Counted from the stretch's first letter, positions 45,580 through 57,319 are shown. The stretch is 64,000 nucleotides of DNA from Hsuehochloa calcarea (GCA_036346395.1 CM070599.1:35517232-35581231); one strand, 5' to 3'. The notes: generated by a model from the letters alone, not told the origin. Translations and numbers: made by a program.

Positions 45580-46322
45580 CAGGGGCGGCTCCAGCAATAG
45601 GGCAAGGCTGGGCGGCCACCCCAGGTAGTTAGCGCCAGTGATGCCACCCCCCCCCTTCCCGCTTCTTCCCGACAAACGACGCGATCAGTGACAGCTCGGC
45701 AAAGCCTCCCTCTTCGCTTCCGCGCTTCGACCTCCCACCTCTGGCTCTCCCACTCTCGGTCTCCCTCTCTGCTCTAGCCTCTAGCCTCCAGCTCTCCCAC
45801 TCAGCGGCTCCGGTAATCATGCACCCTCGCTGCTATTAAAGTGAGTTTGCACACCACCTGTTTGATACAATGCCTCAATGAACCACATTCTTACATATGT
45901 GAAAAAAAATTCTTTAATGGATATATCGTCATCCACCTTCCCCTGCTTGCTGAGGACAATGTGAGATTGATTGTTTCATGCCCATTTGTAATTTTTAGGA
46001 TCAATCGGTGCTATAATATATTGTAGTAATGTGATTTACTGGTTGTAGTATTGTAGATCTCATGTAGGAGAACCTCACCACTGTGACACCGGTGACTGTG
46101 CCCAAGATGAAACAAACAGACTCAAGTGCAGGTCCAGGAACGTCGTCTCCAGAATATGGACTCCAATGGATTACATACAACATATTGTGGATTTATAAAA
46201 GAAACGCAAGGAGAACGCCCGTAATACGTACGACCTCGCCGGAGAGAGGGGGGTGCGGCCACGTCGCAACCGGTGAGACCGCGACTCGCCCTACCTAATA
46301 TTTTGTCCTGGATCCGCCACTG
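45580..46322. mobile_element. Non-autonomous hAT-like element, 743 bp
   Basis: Perfect 8-bp target-site duplication GGTATGCC (45572-45579 and 46323-46330). Termini CAGGGGCGGCTCCAG and CTGGATCCGCCACTG are inverted (complement of right: CAGTGGCGGATCCAG). The last part, GTCCTGGATCCGCCACTG, is shared with the 202-bp element at 9348-9549. No transposase is visible. It ends about 290 bp beyond the PAL gene 2 stop codon. Confidence 0.9.
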
Positions 46323-46330
46323 GGTATGCC

Positions 46331-46615
46331 GTAGAACATTTGCCATGAAAATTTATCACACACTACACCCTTTAACTTACATCAACGGTAGTTCAAAGAG
46401 CTGCCTGCCACTACCAGGTAACGCAAACTGTAAACTTTGGCAATGGCATAGCAGCTCTGGAAGAACGTTGCAACCATCAACTTTGAAAGAACAAAAAAAC
46501 AAAAAAACAAACACAAGGCAGACATATTATCAGCTAAGCACATCTGGAGGCTTCTGAATTCTGAAACACACACTATCTTCGTACTATCTTCTCTTCATCT
46601 CCTTGGTCCTCTGTT
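46331..46615 (-). other. 3' untranslated and downstream region of PAL gene 2
   Basis: Non-coding sequence between the PAL gene 2 stop codon and the hAT element. No clear AATAAA is present on the gene strand; the A-rich stretch near 46,490 is in the opposite sense. The hAT insertion leaves under 300 bp for the original 3' region. Confidence 0.4.
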
Positions 46616-48853
46616 TCAGCAGATAGGCAGGGGCTCGCCGTTCCACTCCTTGAGGCACTCAAGAAGGGCGTCGATGTGCTTGCCCTGGTTCATGGCAACG
46701 AACACCTTGTTCACCTCCTCGCCGGGCGACCGCGTCTTCTCCCCGGTCAAGTACTCCGTCGCGAGCTCCTCGCGCACGAACCGGTAAAGTGGGTACGATC
46801 GGCATTCGCCGATTCTGTTCGGCTTTGCGGCGGTGCCGTTCTCCACGGCACCCCGCGCAGCCTCCACCTCCCTGGGCAGCATGGCGCGGAGCTCCTCCTC
46901 GAACGTGGCGACCTTGGCGAACACCGAGGTGTCCACGTTGCGCTCGGCCTCGCCGTTGGCCAAAGCATGATCGACGAGCACGGCACGCATCTTCTGCATC
47001 AGTGGGTAGTTGGCGCTGCAGGGGTCGTCCGCGTAAGCGAAAACGGCCTCGCGGTCGATCGCCTTGAGCAGGTCCTTCTCGCAGAAGCGCGCGTTGTGGA
47101 GATCGCCCGTGGCGCTGGTGCTTAGGGTCTTCCTTGCCACCGTCGTCACGCAGTTCTTGACGGCGTTCTTGACGTTCTCCTCGAGGTGGCGCAGGTCGAT
47201 GGCCTGGCACAGCGCGATCAAGAATGTCGAGGACATGAGCTTCAGTATGTCGATGGCCTCAGCGGTCTTCCTGGACGAGATCAGGCCGAGAGAGTTGACG
47301 TCTTGGTTGTGCTGCTCCGCGCTCTGGACATGGTTGGTCACAGGGTTGGCCAAGAACTGGAGCTCGGAGCAGTACGAGGCCATGGCGATCTCGGCGCCCT
47401 TGAAGCCGTAGTCCAAGCTCGGGTTGCGCCCACCGGACAGGTTGGAGGGCAGGCCATTGTTGTATAAGTCGTTCACGAGCTCCGAGAACTGTGCAAACAT
47501 AAGCTTGCCGATCGCAGCAATGGCAAGCCTGGTGTTGTCCATGGACACACCGATGGGTGTGCCCTGGAAGTTGCCACCGTGGAGCGCCTTGCCACGGGAG
47601 ACGTCAATGAGCGGGTTGTCGTTGACGGAGTTGATCTCACGCTCGATGGACTTGGTGGAGGCACGGATGACCTCAATTTGGGGGCCGAGCCACTGCGGCG
47701 ACGTGCGTAGCGCGTACCTGTCCTGCTTCGGCTTCATTAGTGGGTCGAGATCGCCGAGCTTCTTCGCGACCATCATGTAGGAGCTGCCCTCCAGGATGTG
47801 CTCCATGATGGCCGCGGCCTCGATCTGTCCGGGGTGGTGCTTCAGCTTGTGCGTCAGGTGGTCGGTGTACTCCGGCTTGCCGTTCATGACCTCGCAGAAC
47901 ACGGCGGACAGGACCTCCGCAAGGACGCCAAGGATGTTGGCCTCGAAGAGCACCATGGACGCGAGCCCGGAACCCACCGCCGTACCGTTCACCATGGCCA
48001 GACCCTCCTTGGGCTGCAGCTCGAAGAAGCTGTGCTGGATGCCGGCGATTTTAAATGCCTCAGCGGCGTTAACCTTCCTGCCATCGGCAGCCACCGCCAC
48101 GGAGTTTGGTCGGCCGGTGACAAGGCCCGCAATATAGGAGAGCGGGACGAGGTCACCGGACGCGGTGATCGTGCCCCGGAGCGGCAGGCACGGTGTCACG
48201 TTGGCGTTGAGCAGCGTGGCAATCGTCTCGAGGATCTCGAAGCGGATGCCAGAGTACCCCTGGAGCAGGGTGTTGATGCGGACGAGCATCGCGGCCCGCG
48301 TCGCCGAGGCCGGCAGCATGTGGCCGTCGTCGCCAGTGCCGAACGCGCCCGCGTTAAGGAATCTGTCAAGGCAAGCAATACACGAAACACATAAGGCTTC
48401 CCTGACTCACACGCAGATATGCTTAGCCATTGAACAAGAATTCTGTCGTGATTCATACCGAATGAGTTCTATCTGCAGAGCGCCGCCCTCCTTGGTCCTC
48501 CGGTGGGAGGTGGAACCGAATCCGGTGGTGACGCCGTAGCTGTCGGTGCCGTTCATCATGCTGTTCATGACCCAGTCGCTGCTCTCCTTGACGCGGCCGC
48601 GTGCGGACTCGTCGAGCTCCACCCTGGCCTCGCCGGCCGCGGCCACCGCCGCGACCTGTGCGATGGTCAGGCTGGCGCCCTCGATCCTCACCAGCGGCCT
48701 GCGGTACTCCTCCACCATTCGCTTCACCGCGTCCAAATGGCTCCCGGACAGCTCCTCCGCCGCCTTCCCCCAGTTGAGGGGGTCGGCCAGCGTTGGCTTC
48801 GCATTGCACAAACCATTGCCATTGGCCGCAACGTGCCCGTTCTCGTACTCCAT
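46616..48853 (-). CDS. PAL: Phenylalanine ammonia-lyase with Phe selectivity residue
   Basis: Exons 48853-48459 and 48362-46616, joined CG|GT...AG|A across a 96-bp intron, give 713 residues. Exon 2 is exactly as long as that of PAL gene 1 (1747 bases). The start ATG gives MEYENGHVAANGNGLCNAKP, typical of grass PAL. It deaminates Phe to trans-cinnamate. Visible features: Tyr106 in DSYGVTTGFG; MIO-forming Ala199-Ser200-Gly201 in TITASGDL; NDNP, QDRYALRTSPQW, EQHNQDVNSLGL; C-terminus KEWNGEPLPIC. Residue 133, just after the intron (R-FLNAGAFG), is Phe, which in characterised enzymes gives Phe preference with little Tyr activity. LSTSATGD in the C-terminal half is the usual area of PAL phosphorylation. 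No lesion. Promoter elements lie upstream at 49.0-49.2 kb. Confidence 0.96.
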
Positions 48854-49240
48854 CGAAATGGAAAAGAACTACCAACGCAAGCAAGCTAGAGAGACAGGTA
48901 GGTGTCTCTGGAAGTGGTGATCGACTGATCGTTGTCTCGAGGACCTGTGCGGAAGAAGAGCTCGAATAGCAGAGGAGGCAGAGGCTCTTCTTGGAGGGGA
49001 ATGGAGGGAGGGGATGGGGTTTAAATAGGTCGCGCAGGGTGGGTATGGCCTATGGGGGTTGACCGCTGGACTGGTCATTGGTCGGTGCACCCGGAGAGGG
49101 AGCGTACGGACCGAATGGTGGCTACGTAGAGATGCGCAGCGGCAGCTTAACCTCGTGGCGGTTGGGCACGGCCGGGTGGGCGAGATGGCAGTGGTGGGTG
49201 CGCGCCGCGTGGGCGGGCGGGGAGGGGGTTGGTGGCTTGG
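48854..49240 (-). promoter_or_regulatory. PAL gene 2 promoter and 5' leader
   Basis: The minus strand has CTATTTAAA at 49028-49020, a TATA-like box about 165 bases before the ATG. A W-box core TTGAC is on the + strand at 49059-49063 (WRKY site, common in elicitor-induced PAL promoters). An AC-II site ACCAACC reads on the gene strand at 49233-49227 (MYB, xylem and lignin expression). Roles are inferred from known PAL promoters; none can be shown from sequence. Confidence 0.6.
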
Positions 49241-50712
49241 TGCGGGGGGATAGAGGCAGAGGCAGAGGCAGAGCGCTGCACGCGGCAGCTGCTACGGCAC
49301 AGGGGATACTACGGGGCGCGGCTGCTGATGATCCCTCGTCCTCCGTTTCCAAACCGTTCGGGCGTCCGTCTTTTGGTTGTTGCCTGCCGACTGTTTCCTT
49401 TTCCGGGATATTTCTTTCCATCCTTGTACTACGTTGTTGCTCTGTTTTTGTGGCTGCAGACTCCGTTAAGAGTTCCGCGTCGCTCCAGCTGCTACTACAA
49501 CCAGGAGTTAACCCGAGCTAAAATGGCGCAGCTCGTGCTGTTTTCTGTGGGTGGTGAGGTCCCAATGTAGATCGTTTTTTTACAATTGCGGTTTCTTTAC
49601 CTTTGTTTTTTCAGGACTGGTGCAAATTGAGAGGGGAAAAATATATTCTTGTGCACAAATAGAATTTATACGAGTGATGTTTGAGTTATGGCTTATAGTG
49701 GGAGCAAAGTTGCTGTTTGTGGAACCGTGAGGGTAGTGTCGAAATGTACTAAAGATGAGTAAGGTTGGTAAAATGACAACACATGAGAAGCGTTCAACGA
49801 ACTGTAATCACGTGCCAAAAAGCACAAGGTGCGCAAATAGTGCTGTCATAGATAATAAAAGAGGATGTGTGCAGTACCAGGAAAATGGCTAAGAGTTCTT
49901 AGAGAAGAATGTGGTTGCTCTTTATTGCAATGAACTGGATTATTACAAGGGGTGTCTTTAAGAAGGCGACTGACTAGTCCTAATTACATTGTATATGTTG
50001 CTTGCTACCGTTGCATCTGGTCGGAGGATCAGTTGCAGTCGATGAGATAATAACTGATCGCCAGTTGGTGTTTGGCAGGTGATGAGATAACCGTGATACA
50101 GTTGTTGTTAGTGACTCAGGGCTATAAACATAGTGTGGTTTAGGGTTAATAAGACATATGTCCCATTTCCACACATGGAGAAAATGTACCAGTTCAAAAG
50201 ACTCTTGAGCAGTCATCTAGTCGAGAAAATGGGTACAGGGCCCCCTCTGACCAGGTTAATCTCAGAGCAACCCCTGAGATTCTAATGACCACAGGGGTCG
50301 TTAGCGTCAAGGTTCAAGACCACATAAACTGTGTGGTCTTTTATTAGATGTAAGGCTAATATTGAGGAATTTAATCCTCGTCGGCTAGCCCCCGAACTTC
50401 AAAGTAAATTTATAATGTGAACCCTCTCTAGTGAAATTCATACTAGGAGACTCTTCATTTAATGATGTACATAACGAAGTGGTCCGTATTCACTATTTTA
50501 AAGTTGAGAAACTATCTGGGAAACCAAAGAGGTTTGTGTCCGTTAGGCTTCAAACAAATCCCTTTTGTAGTTAAAGAAGTGCGCTTATAAAATCCCCACG
50601 GCGTGTTTCTTTAGGGTTTTTACACTCTCAGAACTTCCTCTAACTCCGCTTCATCTTTTCGCCCAAAATTTTTCTTAAACTTCCTTTCATCTTTTCACCC
50701 AAAAAACCAACT
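49241..50712. other. Intergenic sequence, no gene recognised
   Basis: 49,250-49,275 repeats AGAGGC three times. The remainder is ordinary non-coding sequence that grades into the 5' flank of the transposon ORF at 50,713. ORFs at 49,078-49,570 are overlapping and compositional. Confidence 0.4.
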
Positions 50713-51291
50713 ATGTCGGATTCGATTTTCAGCTGGTTGGTTCCCGATTTGAGCCAGAAGAAGCTTAAGGCTTTGGAGAATAACAAAATGCTTCCTGACA
50801 AGACTTTGATCTCTTGCAGATCTGTGGTCGGAGAATATTTTTCGAGTGGAAACGAGGGAGAAATCTCCGTTTTTCTTGCTTACATCAAGTGCGGGTTTAG
50901 GTTACCAGCACATCCGTTTCTTTCCAAGGTCCTTTAGTACTATAGAGTTGAAGTGATAAACCTTGCCCCCAACTCGATCGCCAACCTCAGCATCTTCATC
51001 TATCTCTGTGAAGCGTACTTGGGGATCCTGCCAGATATGAAGGTCTTCAAATACTTCTACAAGATGGTGAAGTCGAGGACGTCACCCGAAGAGTGCATCT
51101 CGTGCCTCCACGACAGACAAGATGAGGAGTACATTCGTATGTACCCAAAGTCTTCTTGGTTGTCATGGAAGAAAAACTGGTTCTACATGATGGCCACTAA
51201 AGGAGACAACCTCTGCTTCGTTGGCAAGATGGTGGTCGAAAACCCAAGGTGGCGCTCCTCCGTGAAGAAGAAGGGAAAGGTGGGAAGATAG
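50713..51291 (+). pseudogene. Putative gypsy-type transposon ORF (PF04195-like), interrupted
   Basis: ATG at 50713 opens MSDSIFSWLVPDLSQKKLKA, then EGEISVFLAYIKCGFRLPAHP and FLSKVL before TAG at 50935-50937. The protein carries on past the stop as YYRVEVINLAPNSIANLSIF, IYLCEAYLGILPDMKVFKYF, then SWLSWKKNWFYM and a stop after KKGKVGR. The arrangement 'GFRLP-HPFL-VL-YY...LAPNSI...LCEAYLGI-P' is the hallmark of the plant 'putative gypsy type transposon' domain, known as an accessory ORF of large gypsy-related elements. The in-frame stop marks it as decayed. Confidence 0.7.
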
Positions 51292-51848
51292 ATTGAAGCC
51301 ATTCAACACCTTAACATCAGAGGTCTGACTTCTTGACACGTAGTGAGGGATTTCTCCATGCGTCGGATTAGTTCTCTGAAGTCCTGGGCACATTCCATGC
51401 TCTAGTACATTGGTCGGGGCGACGCGACCAGGGATTCTTCGAAACGTAAGTCCTGAAAAATCCCGACCAGTTTGGTTTGTTTTAATTGATTATTTTGTAA
51501 CCTCAAAGTCTCTTTTTTTACATCCCTTTCCCCCGAAGAGATCAGGGACCGGATCAAAATGATCTGCACAACCCGATGATAAGGCTGATTTTCCCTAGAT
51601 TTTGGCTATTGCCTCTTCAGAAGAGAGAATAAAAAAATTCAAGGTAAAAAATAACCTCTTTTCATCGTTCATGTATTTTCTGATCAGTTGCCATAATACC
51701 CCTTTGATGTGCAGTTGGTCGGATTGAAGATCAACTAGCTCACCGAGAGGTGCGGTCCAATTGATTCCCCGACCACTCTGTCTCAACGATCACTCAAGAT
51801 GGTGGTCCCTCGGAGGTAATAAGAGCATCCAAGAGAAATATACATTGT

Positions 51849-53620
51849 TTGATGAAGAATTTTATCACCAAACTAACCTTGATTTTTAATCAGGCGGGAG
51901 AGAAGGCGAATCTGCAGATCGAAGTTGCGGTGGTCATAGACTCCGGAGTGGTCGTGAACGACCAGGCAGTTGCTCCTGAGGAAACTGTTCCAGAGGTCAA
52001 TGAAACCATGGTCTCCGACCAGATGGTCAGGGAAATCACCTCCGACCAAGTGGTCAGGGAGATTACTTCCGTCCTCCGGTTGGAGGATGTGAGGGGTCTA
52101 ACCAGCCCTATAGGATTGGAACCGATGAAATTCGTTGAAAAGAAAGAGGAAGGCAAGCGCTCTGGACTTTGCTCCAGGATGTTTCAGTTTCAGGACAAAG
52201 AAGACCAGGTATGTATATATGAAAGGAACTTATGTAAATTCATACCTTTAGTGTCTCTTGCATTATGAAATTTTCTCCCTTTCTTTCTTCAGTTTTGACA
52301 GATCCTATGGTGTTGCAATCGCCTCTGATCAGAGCATCTCTCAGGATGAAACCCCTGAGGAAGGGATGGTCGAGCCAGCCCCCGAGCAGGTGGCAACGCC
52401 AATACCTGCTTAGGAAACCTTGGCGGCTCTAACCCTGCCTATGGAGGCAGAGATTGAAGAAGAGTTCCAGTAGGTTTTGCCTGCTGCTGGGACCAAAGTG
52501 ATTGAAGTGGTTGATTTTTTGGAGAGGAGTTCTCCCTCTATTAGGAAGTCTCATCCCGAAGACATCCCCAACCAACCTTGACTCTTTGACGAGAAAAGAC
52601 TAGAGGAGGCTTGGAGGAAGATCTCAGACTGTCAATTAAAGACAGGTTCTGGGATCTTTTACTCCAACTATGTAGACAAAGCGATCCTGGTAAATACTTT
52701 ACAACCACTCATATGGCATTTCTATGAAGTTTCATAAAAAACTTAAAGAAGTTTACTATATATTTTTATAGAATAGGTTGGAGAACGTCGCTGTGGCCGG
52801 AGAACTGACCCAGTGACTAACTTCTTTGGAAAAGAAAAACTCTGAACTAAAAGTAAGTATTTCTTCTTGAGTTCCTCTCCCTTTTTGGTTTCCTTGTTGT
52901 TTCTCAATTTCTCTTCTTATCATATTTGACAGAATTAGAAAATTTTGAGAAAGAAGCTAAGACTAAGGAATCCATTATAGCTTCACTTAAGGAGAGGTGC
53001 CTGGCCAAAGACCGGTTGATCAAATACTGGTCGACTAGGTTCAATGAGGTTTCCCTCAAGCACAAGGAAGCTATCGAGGCTTTCGAGAAGAAAACTCAAG
53101 GTAACTGGTCGTAAACCCGACCAGTTTACTATGTGTTTTAGTTATAATTCTTTAACTTTTGAACTACTCTTGCAGAGCAAACTCAAAAATTAGAAAGAAC
53201 AGAGAAAGCTCTAGAATTCGAGCAAGACAAAAAGAAGGAGCTCGAGAGAAATCTTCAGAAGAAGATCCTTGCTTTCAATAAGATGCTTTCAGACATGGGT
53301 GCGGAAGCATTTGTGTCGGCCTCAAAAGACCTGACTGAGAAGGCAAATTGTCTTGGTCAACCACTCGAGGTTCTTTAAGATCTGCTCACTATCTCTCAAA
53401 AGAACCACATAAAGACAACGAGAAACTCTGTTGCGGGTGGAGCTAGTTTTGCTTTAGCAGAACTTAAAGCCCCCGACCTCTCCATCAACCTCCAAGTTCT
53501 CGAAGAAGACTTCAACTGCTCGGAGCAGGATGCAACCAAGATCTTCGAGGGAGTGATACCCTTCGAAAACAAGGTTGCAAAGGAGATGGAGGTTGGATCT
53601 CCATCCCATAGCGATCAGTG
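51849..53620 (+). pseudogene. Continuation of the gypsy-type transposon ORF, coiled-coil part
   Basis: Separate coding blocks with splice-like borders follow the PF04195-like part. 51849-52268 is acidic with repeated VVREITSDQ. 52,934-53,114 reads LENFEKEAKTKESIIASLKE then LIKYWSTRFNEVSLKHKEAI. After a TTGCAG acceptor near 53,174, a further block reads TQKLERTEKALEFEQDKKKE and ends at a TGA near 53,620. The heptad-like Glu/Lys pattern predicts coiled coil, as in the C-terminal halves of this transposon protein. Stops interrupt it (e.g. after LGQPLEVL). Exon limits are approximate. Confidence 0.55.
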
Positions 53621-56104
53621 AGGTGGTCCCGATGACTAAGATAGATGTAGTATAGATTGGTATAGTAAAAACTTACTTTTTGTCATCAATAAGGCTTATG
53701 TTTATCTCTCAACTTGTATACCCATATATCTCCTAGCCATCGACTGCTTATCTTAGTAGAAGAACTTACTAAATAAGTAGTAGACCAAGAAAAATAGCAT
53801 AAGTTACGACCAACGTACAAGGTATGTACTGATTATGTTGTAAAAATGATCTAGCTAGCACTAGGAAACCAATTTGGTCGGAACCAGTGAATGACTTCGA
53901 GTAGCTTTAGATTCATTTCCATAATAGAAATACCATATAATACATTGTGTGGTCGAAAGATATCATAAGACTTGTTTTGATGATAAAAAACTATGCAAAA
54001 AAATGTATGCAGAAAACGATAAGTGTTCTTATTTATACACATTATTCAAACTGGTCGTAAAAGGTGCTAAGAACCAAAGACATGATTGACACTTCGCGAA
54101 ACATATTCGTTCTCTAGTCCCGATTGGTAGCAAAGATCGTAAGAAAATGACCATCGCTAGGAAACTCCTTCTAGTGGGCAGGACTACATGCAGAGAGGAT
54201 AGATTTCGACTATGAGGTTTTCCGTGTCTTAACCAGTTGCAAAACAAGAGAAGAATAGAATGTTGAAATGAAGAAAGATATGGACATGACTCCGTGCCAT
54301 GTGGCAATGACATGGACATGCCACGTAGGCTCGACGAGCGGCGGCGCTACGATGATGGGCTCGCCAGCGCTTCGTGCCACAGCGAGCCACACGAAGGTGT
54401 GCAAAAGAACGAGGGAATGACGCTAAACCTGATGCTTTACCTCGCGGTGGCGGAACACGATGGGATGGCCAGCGGTGAGGGGTTTACCGGCGGCGGTGTT
54501 AGGTCAAAGGTGGCACCGGCGTTTCAGCGATCTTTGGTACGAGATGGCGCGTGCATTGGGTCGGTGATGAAGTGACGGTATCGATTCTAGGATCGAGGTC
54601 GCTGGAGAGGACCTGACGACGCCGGAGAAGACGAAGAACGGAGCTTCAGTGGTGCGACAAAAAACTCAAAATCCGAGTGATGGAGAAGAGTAGATGCTAG
54701 GGAATTTTGGGCGTTGGGATGGGCAAAGAAGGGTGGAGCCAAGGCAGATGTTTATAGGGCAAGGGCGAGGTCAGAGCCTCATGCGACGCAAGAAGGTCCA
54801 AATGGATGCTGGCGGGATTTAGGGAATTGGCGATGATAAAGGAAACGGGATAGGCCGAAACGGGCGCGGTGTGATGCGTGGGGGTTAATGCGCACGGTTG
54901 TTCGAGGAGAGGAGGAAGGAATCACGACGGAAATGGAGCTCTTCGCGCACGGTAATGGCTGCGTTGGCCGCGGCTCTGTGCGTAGAAGAAAACGGGGAGG
55001 GAGATAGTGATGACAAGTGGGGCTGGTGCGTTGAGAGAGAGAGAGAGGAGAGTGACAGGTGGGGTCACCTTGTAAGAGAGAGAGAGAAAGAGAAGGCCGG
55101 GTGGGCTGCGTGGGCTAGCGAGCTGAGAAGGAAACAGGCTGGGCGCGCGGAAAAACAAGAATGGGCCAGATGAATTCGGCCCGAAGACTATTTCCATATT
55201 TTAATTGATTTAATAATTTCTAAAATTTAATTAATTCAATTTGGCTTCTTGAAAATAGTAAATAAAGTCCAAAAATTATTAAAAAAATTCACATAAATTC
55301 CCTGAGTTATTTTGGACTTAATAAAATTATTTCCAACTTAAGGTTGGTTTTTAATTTTACACATAAATTATTTTGGATTTGAAATAATTTGGGAAAAACT
55401 TTAAAAATTCCAAAAAATTCAAGAAATTAATTAAAAAATTCACTTTAAATCCAAGAAAATTCCAGAAAACTCGATAAAATTTAATTTTGACTTTAGAAAC
55501 TAATAAATTGAATAATTGATTTTATTTTATTTATATTATTGTTATTACCATTTTTTAACCAAGAAAACTCTTTTTAAAATTACAAAAATCAAGAAAATTC
55601 TTAGATAGACAAAAAATCAAATAAAATAATAACTTTCTTACTTTTATTTTTGATAACAGAACTTTCAGATGTTATAAAACTTGCTAAATTTTTTTGAAAC
55701 TCTTCTGCCTGAAACTTGTTAAAGCTTAGTCTTGAAACTTTCTTGGAATCTTCTGGAAACTTCTAGGTATCTGAAACGCGTTGAAATCTAGTCAAAACTT
55801 CAAACTCGAAATATGAAACTTTTAAGCAACTGAAATTTTACGAAACTGCATGAAACTGATATACGGTTGGAAATGCATTTTAACGCTATGTGCTTGCAGA
55901 ATGCCTGTATCAAATACTGAACTGACGTTCTTGTAGCCACTACGCACCTCTACGTAATTACCACCACACCCAGTCGGTACGCTCGTACAGGCAGTGAAAT
56001 TATGTTCTTGAATTAACACAGATCAGCCCTGTATACAAAACTATATCTGCAATCTGATTTTATGTTTTGCGGAAGGCTATGTCGAGCATGTCGCCACACA
56101 CTAC

Positions 56105-56107
<3 letters not shown>
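53621..56107. other. Transposon-derived sequence, no gene
   Basis: 53,640-54,290 is AT-rich; 54,300-55,190 is GC- and purine-rich on the + strand, giving Arg/Glu-rich frames; 55,200-55,800 is very AT-rich with AATTTAATTAA and AAAATTC words and a run of GAAACTT words. The GC-rich to AT-rich change resembles the leader/LTR region of gypsy-type elements, as in 33.2-35.1 kb. No LTR pair was found. Confidence 0.4.

Positions 56108-56171
<64 letters not shown>
56108..56171. repeat. TA microsatellite, about 32 units
   Basis: An uninterrupted run of TA dinucleotides. The two minus-strand ORFs with long Tyr-Ile runs are products of this repeat. Confidence 0.98.
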
Positions 56172-56174
<3 letters not shown>

Positions 56175-56339
56175 GAAATCGCAACATGCAAACCAAGGAG
56201 TTTCCTTGGACGTGACTGAAATATCGACGAAACCCACGAGAAGGCGCTCTTGGCAATTTGCTTCAACGAAAGTATTCTTTTTGACCCCTGCTTGCTTTGA
56301 ACCAGGCCAAGCACTTACGTCTTGTAGGTTCCCACCACC

Positions 56340-56419
56340 AAGACCTCATCCAACCAGTGGTCACTCTTGGGCTCTTACTAAGACCTCATCCAACCAGTGG
56401 TCACTCCTGGGCTCTTGCC
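56340..56419. repeat. Tandem duplication, 40-bp unit, two copies
   Basis: AAGACCTCATCCAACCAGTG followed by GTCACTC-TGGGCTCTT is present at 56340 and again at 56380, with one T/C difference in the shared part. Confidence 0.92.
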
Positions 56420-56995
56420 AATTGGTATGGACCAATCAGAACAACAACAAAATCCAAAGAATTAAGAATTTACAAGTTTCCGCCTTTTTCATGCGTGTTG
56501 ACATGCTTAAGTGTTCAGTATTAATCATGCAACATATGCTTGTGTGTTAACTTTATTCTATTAATCATGCATCACATGCTTAAGTATTCACTATCAATCG
56601 CATCAAATGTATATAATGCACAATTGTTTGCTACTTGCTACAAACCTGTTGCTGAAGGCGTTACCTAATTGATGTCAAAAACGTTGTAGTTTGAGTTATT
56701 AACGTGCAAACTGTACTGATTAACCACATATTTTGTCAATATCGGAACATTTAAATTAAACCACGCAGGACTGCTGCTTGCATCTTATATAAATTACATG
56801 AAAAATAAATCTTAAATAACAATTAAATGGTCCTTGATTTAGCATAACGACGTTGCTATTGCACGCTATATTGTTAAGTGTTATCTCAGCAGTATAGCAT
56901 CCAACCATGGGATGCGGCGTGCTGAGCTCCCAAGCATGACCGCACGGCTTTCCTTCCCCATCATCCGCTCTCGCCAGCTCCTCACCGGCTTCCCC
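56420..56995. other. AT-rich intergenic sequence
   Basis: ATTAATCATGCA-CATGCTT-TGT phrases occur two to three times between 56,515 and 56,600. No gene. Confidence 0.4.
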
Positions 56996-57310
56996 CGTCT
57001 TCCTCCTCTGCGCGCGCGAGCTAGCTCACCGCCGGTTCCCCCCCTTCTTCCTTCGTGCGCGCGGCAGCGCGCCCGTCGGCTTCCCCTGTCCTCTCTCTCG
57101 CCACTAGCTTCCAGCATCCTCCCCCTTTCATCCTCCATCGCGTGACAGCGTGCTCGTCAGCTTCCCCCATCCTCCCTCTTCGTCCTCCTACGCGCGCGCG
57201 GGGGTGCGCCTACCGGCTTCTCCCGTCCTCCCCCCTTCATCCTCCTCCGCGTGCGTGGGAGCGCGCCCGCTAGCTCGCCCCCGGCTTCCCCCCTTCATCC
57301 CCTCATTATT
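56996..57310. repeat. Pyrimidine-rich degenerate minisatellite
   Basis: Repeating blocks of CCGGCTTCCCCC, GTCCTCC, TTCATCCTCC and GCGCGCG with variable spacing. The Pro/Ser/Arg ORFs across it are composition products. Confidence 0.65.
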
Positions 57311-57319
57311 CTCCTCTAT

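Noticed and set aside
46676..48394. ORFs of 149 and 198 codons opposite PAL gene 2
   Set aside because: Same reason: shadows of the PAL exon 2 reading frame.
56013..56314. Minus-strand ORFs with Tyr-Ile runs
   Set aside because: They are translations of the TA microsatellite.
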